From the NCBI GenBank assembly GCA_026415215.1, contig JAOAHN010000058.1:1-64000 (forward strand): DNA of 64,000 nucleotides, read 5' to 3'. Origin of the DNA: Candidatus Hydrogenedentota bacterium (lineage in GTDB: Bacteria; Hydrogenedentota; Hydrogenedentia; Hydrogenedentales; Hydrogenedentaceae). The notes under the pieces are model-generated. The model was given only the letters and a program-made list of their open reading frames with translations. It did no database searches and had not been told where the DNA came from. Made by a program: the position numbers and the translations under genes. Each line of letters begins with the position of its first letter. Position 1 is the first letter of the stretch. Below, one piece after another: positions 59,103 to 64,000 of this stretch.

Positions 59103-60128
59103 ATGGAAATGGACAGAATAAATTTCAAAAGGGTTAATTTGCCTGGAAATTTTTACTTTCAACTTAAGGGAAGTATTCTTTTGATCAAGAAAGATACATG
59201 GATCTCCAGGATACTCTATTATGTACCTGTAGAAATTTTAGAGATAACAAAGTTTGAAAGGAGAGATATTCGCCGACTTTGGGAGGGGATATTAGGGTTG
59301 ATGGTTGCTTTTTTGATATTTTTACCTTTGAGTCTATGGCGTCCTTATAGATCTCTGTTTGTAAAGGACGACCTAATCTGGATAATCCCTCTCTCTCTTC
59401 TATTTGGATTATCACTAATAGTTGGAATCAGGGGAATACTATTGTTTCTCCCCAATAGACCTGCTATTAGATTTTCTTTTACACATGGAATTAGGACGGA
59501 GAAATTTTCTTTTTGGGTAAAACCTAATCTTAAGCAACAATTGGAAGATTTAATCAGTCAGATATCGACTATAAAAAAGTATCTTGCGACTTCGGATGCT
59601 ACTCCTCTGAAAATTTGTCCGGCGTGGTATCGTTCAAAACCATATAGAAAGACTTTAGTCATAGGTTTAGCGGTGAGTTTTATACTATTCTGTGTGATTA
59701 CTGTATTGATTATCATAAGAACGCTTCTTGGGAGTGTTGAAAAGTTTTGGCTTCTGTACATACTATTGCCGTTTCCACCTCTGTTTTCTATACTGGGAGA
59801 ATATATAGAGAGGAATGGTTTAATAAAACCAATATTTCCAGAGATTAAGAGATTTAGGACTGCCTACGAGAATGAAAGGTTGAGAGAATTGGCGGAGGAT
59901 TTACAAAGTTTTATAAAGGCAAATCCAGATGTGTATCCCGCAAGGTTCTTTTACATTCAAGTTTTGACCGAGCTTGGAGAGTTTGACCAAGCACTTAAGC
60001 AGTGTGAGCTTTTATATGAGATAGACCCTTCTACGGTAAATAAGACTAAGATGGTAATTTTAGAGTTTAAAAAGGTGAGAGAGAGGATGGAATTAAATAT
60101 AGATAAGGAGTTAAACAAACCTTTATAA
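59103..60128 (+). CDS. Membrane protein with C-terminal TPR-like helices, function unknown
   Basis: A 341-residue protein without a recognised family. An N-terminal soluble part (residues 1-60; SRILYYVPVEILEITKFERRD) precedes two membrane helices (LGLMVAFLIFLPLSL and LIWIIPLSLLFGLSLIVGI). Then come a loop and two further helices (LVIGLAVSFILFCVITVLIII, LLYILLPFPPLFSILGEYI). The last 90 residues are a TPR-like hairpin (RLRELAEDLQSFIKANPDVYPARFFYIQVLTELGEFDQALKQCELL). AGGAAG precedes the ATG by eight bases. It lies 18 bases upstream of rmlD, so it may share the polysaccharide transcript. Confidence 0.5.
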   Translation: MEMDRINFKRVNLPGNFYFQLKGSILLIKKDTWISRILYYVPVEILEITKFERRDIRRLWEGILGLMVAFLIFLPLSLWRPYRSLFVKDDLIWIIPLSLLFGLSLIVGIRGILLFLPNRPAIRFSFTHGIRTEKFSFWVKPNLKQQLEDLISQISTIKKYLATSDATPLKICPAWYRSKPYRKTLVIGLAVSFILFCVITVLIIIRTLLGSVEKFWLLYILLPFPPLFSILGEYIERNGLIKPIFPEIKRFRTAYENERLRELAEDLQSFIKANPDVYPARFFYIQVLTELGEFDQALKQCELLYEIDPSTVNKTKMVILEFKKVRERMELNIDKELNKPL

Positions 60129-60146
60129 TTTCTCAAGGATTTGAAT

Positions 60147-60989
60147 ATGTTAGTGTATATCTTTGGTAGCAAGGGACAATTGGGTAGAGAGTTAGTCGAA
60201 GTATTTCAAGGTGAATACCAGGTTGAAGGTTTTGATTTACCTGAGTTTGATATTACCAATCCTTCGATGGTTTATTCATTGTTAGGTAAAGAGGCTCCTG
60301 ACCTTGTGATCAACTCCGCCGCCTATACTAATGTGGACAAGGCTGAAGAGGAAATAGACCAAGCGTTTTTGGTTAATGAAGTAGGGGCAAGGTTAATTGC
60401 TGATTTAGCAAATCAGTGGAAAGCTCCAGTGGTGTATTACAGCACTGACTACATCTTTGACGGTATGCAGAGGAGACCATACAAAGAGAGTGATGTTCCA
60501 AACCCCTTAAATGTGTATGGTCAGACTAAGTTGGCAGGAGAGCGAGCAACAAAAGTTGCAAATCCTAAGCACTATATATTGAGAACGGCGTGGCTATATG
60601 GCTTCGGTGGTAATAATTTTATTGAGAAAATGATCTCTTTAGTTCAGACAAGGGAAAAGGTGGAGGTCTCAGAGGACGAAATAGGCTCGCCTACTTATGC
60701 ATTTGACCTTGCCCAAATTACGAAAGAGATTGTTAAGACTCAAGCTTATGGTGTGTATCATGCAGTTAATAGTGGAGAATGTTCTCGTTATAGTTTGATC
60801 AAAGAGGCGTTCTCTCTGTTGAAAATAGAAATCCCAATTGAGCCTTGTTCAAGGACAAAGTTTTCCTTACCAGCTAAGAGACCTGCTTATTCTGTGCTTG
60901 ATAACTCTAAGCTTAGTAATATATTAGGTCGCCAAATAAGAAGTTGGAGTGAGGCTCTTAGGGATTACATCTCAAGGAGGACTCGTTGA
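60147..60989 (+). CDS. rmlD: dTDP-4-dehydrorhamnose reductase-like
   Basis: Started at ATG 60147 (AAGGA seven bases upstream); the track start TTG 60141 is too close to that site. It has 280 residues. The enzyme reduces dTDP-4-keto-rhamnose to dTDP-rhamnose with NAD(P)H. The Rossmann motif GSKGQLG, DITNPSMV, NSAAYTNVDKAEE, STDYIFDG, the catalytic Tyr-Lys pair in YGQTKLAGE, and the RTAWLYG motif are all present. The C-terminus (RPAYSVLDNSKL) is typical of RmlD. It is four bases ahead of rmlB. rmlA and rmlC are not in the window, so the pathway is incomplete here. Confidence 0.92.
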   Translation: MLVYIFGSKGQLGRELVEVFQGEYQVEGFDLPEFDITNPSMVYSLLGKEAPDLVINSAAYTNVDKAEEEIDQAFLVNEVGARLIADLANQWKAPVVYYSTDYIFDGMQRRPYKESDVPNPLNVYGQTKLAGERATKVANPKHYILRTAWLYGFGGNNFIEKMISLVQTREKVEVSEDEIGSPTYAFDLAQITKEIVKTQAYGVYHAVNSGECSRYSLIKEAFSLLKIEIPIEPCSRTKFSLPAKRPAYSVLDNSKLSNILGRQIRSWSEALRDYISRRTR

Positions 60990-60993
60990 GAAG

Positions 60994-62013
60994 ATGGAGA
61001 AGATACTTGTAACTGGAGGTGCAGGTTTTATCGGTTCTGCGTTTGTTCGGAACATGCTCAATTGGTATAAAGATGTGTACATAGTAAATCTTGATAAACT
61101 AACCTATGCAGGGAATCTCGATAATCTGAAAGGCATAGATGAAGAAAGGCATACTTTTATCCATGGAGATATTTGTGATTATGAAGTAGTGGCTAAAGCC
61201 TTAGAAGGATGTGACTATGTAGTGAACTTTGCTGCAGAGACCCATGTAGATAGAAGCCTTATGAGAGGTGCGGTGGATTTCCTTAGAACTAACATAGAAG
61301 GTGTATATCAACTTTTATCTATTGGGAAGGAGAAGAAGAACATTAAGAAGATAGTGCTAATTTCTACTGATGAGGTATATGGTAGTAGGGATGAAGGCTC
61401 TGCAGTTGAGACTGACCCGGTTAATCCGAGAAATCCATACAGTGTTTCAAAATGTGCCGGTGAATTAATGGGTTTAGCTTTCTACTACTCTTTTCACCTC
61501 CCTGTGGTTATTACTCGTGGATGTAACACTTATGGACCTTATCAGTATCCGGAAAAAGTTTTGCCACTTTTCATTACAAATGCACTGGAGAATAAACCTT
61601 TACCACTTTATAAGGGTGGAGAGCACAATATCAGAGATTGGCTATATGTTGACGACCACTGCAAAGCAATAGATTTGATTATGAGGGAAGGAGAACCTGG
61701 GCATATTTATAACATATCTGCCGGTTTTGAAAAACAGAATATTGAGGTTACAAAAAAAGTTTTGGAATTGACTGGTAAGGACGAATCTTTAATCCAATGG
61801 GTTCCTGATAGACCTGGGCATGATAAACGCTACTCTATGAATTCTGATAAGATTAGAAAATTGGGATGGAACCCCTTAGTATCTTGGGAAGAAGGGATAG
61901 AGAGAACTGTTAAATGGTATAAGGAGAACGAATGGTGGTGGAAGAAAATAAAAGAAGGAGAATTTAGGGAATACTATAGAAAACAATATATAGATAGAAC
62001 TGAAAAAACTTAG
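60994..62013 (+). CDS. rmlB: dTDP-glucose 4,6-dehydratase-like
   Basis: The start at ATG 60994 gives 339 residues and the usual N-terminus MEKILVTGGAGFIGS; AAGGAGG lies 13 bases away, long but the only clear site, and inside rmlD. The track start at 60949 overlaps rmlD. Motifs: GGAGFIG, NFAAETHVDRSL, STDEVYG, and catalytic Tyr-Lys in NPYSVSKCAGE, followed by TRGCNTYGPYQYPEKVLP and DWLYVDDHCKAIDLI. This is close to RmlB of short-chain dehydrogenases and forms dTDP-4-keto-6-deoxyglucose. A small DUF6485 gene follows after 17 bases. Confidence 0.95.
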   Translation: MEKILVTGGAGFIGSAFVRNMLNWYKDVYIVNLDKLTYAGNLDNLKGIDEERHTFIHGDICDYEVVAKALEGCDYVVNFAAETHVDRSLMRGAVDFLRTNIEGVYQLLSIGKEKKNIKKIVLISTDEVYGSRDEGSAVETDPVNPRNPYSVSKCAGELMGLAFYYSFHLPVVITRGCNTYGPYQYPEKVLPLFITNALENKPLPLYKGGEHNIRDWLYVDDHCKAIDLIMREGEPGHIYNISAGFEKQNIEVTKKVLELTGKDESLIQWVPDRPGHDKRYSMNSDKIRKLGWNPLVSWEEGIERTVKWYKENEWWWKKIKEGEFREYYRKQYIDRTEKT

Positions 62014-62030
62014 CGATAGGAGATTATGTT

Positions 62031-62246
62031 ATGTCACAGGTCTGTAAGAATGAAGAGAGAAATAAATCTTTTTGCACTTGTAGTTATCCAGGCTGTCCTC
62101 GTCATGGCTTATGTTGTGAATGTTTACAATATCATTTAAAGAAGCATCAGCTTCCAGGTTGTTGTTTTCCTACAGAAGCGGAAAGAACTTATGACCGTTC
62201 TTTTCGTAATTTTGTAAAAGCTTGGAAATTAGAAGAAAAAGAATAA
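62031..62246 (+). CDS. Small cysteine-rich protein, DUF6485-like
   Basis: A 71-residue protein with eight Cys: FCTCSYPGCPRHGLCCECLQYH, then LPGCCFP. The CxC...C...CCxC pattern followed by YHLKKHQLPGCCF matches a small conserved family known as DUF6485. A metal or iron-sulphur site is plausible. AGGAG lies eight bases before the ATG. It sits between rmlB and rbsK with small gaps (17 and 14 bases), so it is probably translated from the same mRNA. No function is known. Confidence 0.8.
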   Translation: MSQVCKNEERNKSFCTCSYPGCPRHGLCCECLQYHLKKHQLPGCCFPTEAERTYDRSFRNFVKAWKLEEKE

Positions 62247-62260
62247 AAAGGTTGGTTTGA

Positions 62261-63223
62261 ATGTTTGAATGGGTCAATACTTTAAGACGGGTGCCTCCAA
62301 ATGTTTTGGTGGTAGGTAGTGCAAATACTGACATAGTAGCTAAAGTACCCAGACTACCTACAGAGGGAGAATCTCTTAGAGGGAACTCTCTATCAATTGT
62401 ATTTGGGGGAAAAGGTGCAAATCAAGCAGTTGCATTAGCTCGAATTGGTGCTCGTGTAGAATTCATCTCGGCTGTAGGAGGGGACTATTATGGAAGGTTA
62501 ATGAAGAATAACTTTAAACGAGAAGGTATTTTGACGAGTGCGGTAAGAATGGTTAGGGGGGAGACCTCTGGAACCGCACTCATCTTTGTAGACGAAGGGG
62601 GAAGAAATAGTATAGTTGTGATTCCCGGCGCCAACCATAGGTTGTTGCCAGAGGATATGGTAAGGGATGAAAATCATTTTGTAGGTAAGGACATTTATCT
62701 AACTCAACTTGAACTCTTGCCTGAAACAGTGGAGGTGGGATTGGTCTTAGCTAAGAAAAATGGATTGGTCACAATTGTAGATGCAGGTCCTCCGCGGAAT
62801 ATTTCGGACAAAGTATTTCCTTATATTGACTTAATCTCTCCTAATGAAACGGAGACAGAATTTTTAGTGGGTATTAAGCCTATTACAAAAAAGGATTATA
62901 GGAGATGTGCAGGTTTTCTTTTGAAAAAAGGAGTTAGAGCAGTTGTGTTAAAGCTTGGTGCAAAAGGTTGTTATTACGCTGATGATACTCAAGAAGTGTA
63001 TGTGCCTGGTTTTAAGATAAAGCCAGTCGATACCACTGCTGCGGGTGATGCTTTCACTGCGGGATTAGCCTTTGCCTGGGGTAAGGCTTCTCTTGAGGAG
63101 GTTTTACTTTTTGCAAATTCTGCTGGAGCCCTTGCTTGTATGAAATTTGGAGCCCAACCTTCTATGCCATATTTAGATGAAGTTAAGTCTTTCCTAAATT
63201 CCATCAGGAAAAGTTTAGAGTAG
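62261..63223 (+). CDS. rbsK: Ribokinase-family sugar kinase
   Basis: A 320-residue PfkB-family kinase. The ribokinase signature is clear: VVGSANTDIVAKVPRLPTEGE, FGGKGANQAVALARIG, DEGGRNSIVVIPGAN, and the ATP/anion-hole motif DTTAAGDAFTAGLA with the catalytic Asp. The N-terminal 14 residues are a short extension. It phosphorylates ribose or a similar sugar. rpe, the next gene (seven bases), encodes an epimerase of pentose phosphates, which fits pentose use. Confidence 0.92.
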   Translation: MFEWVNTLRRVPPNVLVVGSANTDIVAKVPRLPTEGESLRGNSLSIVFGGKGANQAVALARIGARVEFISAVGGDYYGRLMKNNFKREGILTSAVRMVRGETSGTALIFVDEGGRNSIVVIPGANHRLLPEDMVRDENHFVGKDIYLTQLELLPETVEVGLVLAKKNGLVTIVDAGPPRNISDKVFPYIDLISPNETETEFLVGIKPITKKDYRRCAGFLLKKGVRAVVLKLGAKGCYYADDTQEVYVPGFKIKPVDTTAAGDAFTAGLAFAWGKASLEEVLLFANSAGALACMKFGAQPSMPYLDEVKSFLNSIRKSLE

Positions 63224-63229
63224 ATTGGT

Positions 63230-63937
63230 ATGATATCTCACATCAAAGATATTTCGAAAGTAAAGTACTCTGCTTCTGTAATGTGTTTAGATTTAGGTAA
63301 TCTGGAGCGGGAGTTTAAATCCTTGGAGTCTGTGGGCATTGACGAGTTGCACTTCGACATTATGGATGGCAGTTTTGTGCCCAATATCACACTTGGTTTT
63401 GATTTTATTAAGCTCGCGAAGCAGGTTACAAAACTTCCTTGCTGGGCTCATTTGATGATAGAAAAACCGAGTAGATACTTAAAGAGGCTCGCAGATTTGA
63501 AGTGTGACGGAATTTTTATACATTTAGAATCTTGCCTTCATTCTCACCGAATATTGAATCAAATACATGAGCTTGGGATGAAATCTGGAGTGGCGGTAAA
63601 TCCTATGACGCCCCTTATCGAATTAGAGTATCTGCTTGACTCGGTTAGCCGTGTCCTAATTATGGGAGTAGAACCGGGATATGCAGGACAGAAAATTTTG
63701 CCACAGACTTTTGAAAGGGTTCAGATACTCTCTCGAAAAATTGAACATGAGGGGGGGGCTGTAAAGATTGAAGTCGATGGAAATATTAATGTGGTTAATG
63801 GAGCTAAATTAATTCGGATGGGAGCAGATATTCTTGTACTGGGCTCCTCCAGTATATTCTTTGGATTCCCGAGAAATTACGAAGAATCTTTTCCCCAATT
63901 CAAAGAGGAACTTAAAAAGCAAGTAAATCTTGTTTAA
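63230..63937 (+). CDS. rpe: Ribulose-phosphate 3-epimerase-like
   Basis: A 235-residue TIM-barrel enzyme that interconverts ribulose 5-phosphate and xylulose 5-phosphate. Motifs are SASVMCLDLGNLEREF, LHFDIMDGSFVPNITLG (His-Asp pair), CWAHLMIEKP (metal His), IHLES, VNPMTPL, VLIMGVEPGYAGQ and EVDGNI (catalytic Asp). Residue choices such as SVMCLD where most Rpe have SILSAD leave room for allulose-6-phosphate epimerase activity. The gene follows rbsK by seven bases and is complete before the window ends. Confidence 0.88.
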   Translation: MISHIKDISKVKYSASVMCLDLGNLEREFKSLESVGIDELHFDIMDGSFVPNITLGFDFIKLAKQVTKLPCWAHLMIEKPSRYLKRLADLKCDGIFIHLESCLHSHRILNQIHELGMKSGVAVNPMTPLIELEYLLDSVSRVLIMGVEPGYAGQKILPQTFERVQILSRKIEHEGGAVKIEVDGNINVVNGAKLIRMGADILVLGSSSIFFGFPRNYEESFPQFKEELKKQVNLV

Positions 63938-64000
63938 TGATTTCCTTCTACCCTTTTTCTTCTCTCCATTAATTCTCGCCAGTTGGTAAGGATAAAGTTG

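Noticed and set aside
1-64000. tRNA, rRNA and conserved small RNA genes
   Set aside because: Intergenic regions were read for T-loop and cloverleaf patterns and for common RNA signatures. None was convincing without a covariance search.

Overview
The window reads as a chromosomal segment of an AT-rich, diderm (Gram-negative type) bacterium. Evidence for an outer membrane is direct: genes for an LptE-like lipoprotein, a BamD-like TPR protein, a TolC-family channel, an OmpA/Pal-type protein and several lipoprotein signal peptides. The best lineage guess is Candidatus Hydrogenedentes (Hydrogenedentota) or a PVC-like neighbour. This rests on one large secreted protein with EGEG-type linkers and a doubled ELLRxIQFFN C-terminal module, on Tat-exported Gfo/Idh/MocA oxidoreductases and on many secreted carbohydrate-active proteins. 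It is inference from remembered family habits, not from a marker gene search. No rRNA, tRNA, transposase, integrase or phage gene was found.

Layout. 1-1333: a five-repeat CRISPR array without cas genes, then a gene-poor stretch holding one possible decayed gene. 1334-3434: a HAD phosphatase, yebC and ruvC, closed by a strong hairpin. 3485-12551: surface and carbohydrate functions (GLUG/EGEG secreted protein, a polytopic protein paired with an SGNH hydrolase, a secreted glycoside hydrolase). 13028-20451: a radical SAM fusion protein, a sialidase-like exoprotein, a Tat-exported oxidoreductase and recG. 20549-25921: a C45-type hydrolase, an FHA-GAF-HD-GYP regulator and a second Tat-exported oxidoreductase. 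25976-28646: bamD-like, lptE and holA in one minus-strand run. 28774-32617: an orphan methyltransferase and the housekeeping operon yicC-gmk-rpoZ-coaBC. 32754-39014: a lipoprotein with two BamE-like repeats, an enolase-superfamily enzyme, and a metal/cobamide-type ABC importer overlapping a uridine kinase gene. 39167-47961: a large GH13-like protein, a laminin-G-like secreted protein, an OmpA/Pal protein, and a pfk-tspO-GT39 run. 48088-56214: a 1344-residue beta-helix/Ig surface protein, a TolC-like channel, and an ILEI/FAM3-domain protein translationally coupled to a WecA-type phosphoglycosyltransferase. 56253-63937: a DapA-family aldolase, a 0.9 kb gene desert, a secreted esterase, a membrane/TPR protein and the run rmlD-rmlB-DUF6485-rbsK-rpe.

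Together the genes describe an organism that invests in envelope glycan synthesis (WecA-type, RmlB/RmlD, two GT-C-like proteins), envelope assembly (LptE, BamD, TolC, Pal) and breakdown of external carbohydrate (glycoside hydrolases, sialidase-like protein, oxidoreductases, ribokinase, epimerase).

The observations most worth following are the ILEI/FAM3-WecA pair, the cas-less array with type II-like 36/30 geometry, the lipoprotein with duplicated BamE-like repeats, the GT-C/SGNH pair, and the GH13-like protein with a changed third catalytic motif. I did not find a complete new defence or mobile system inside these 64 kb.
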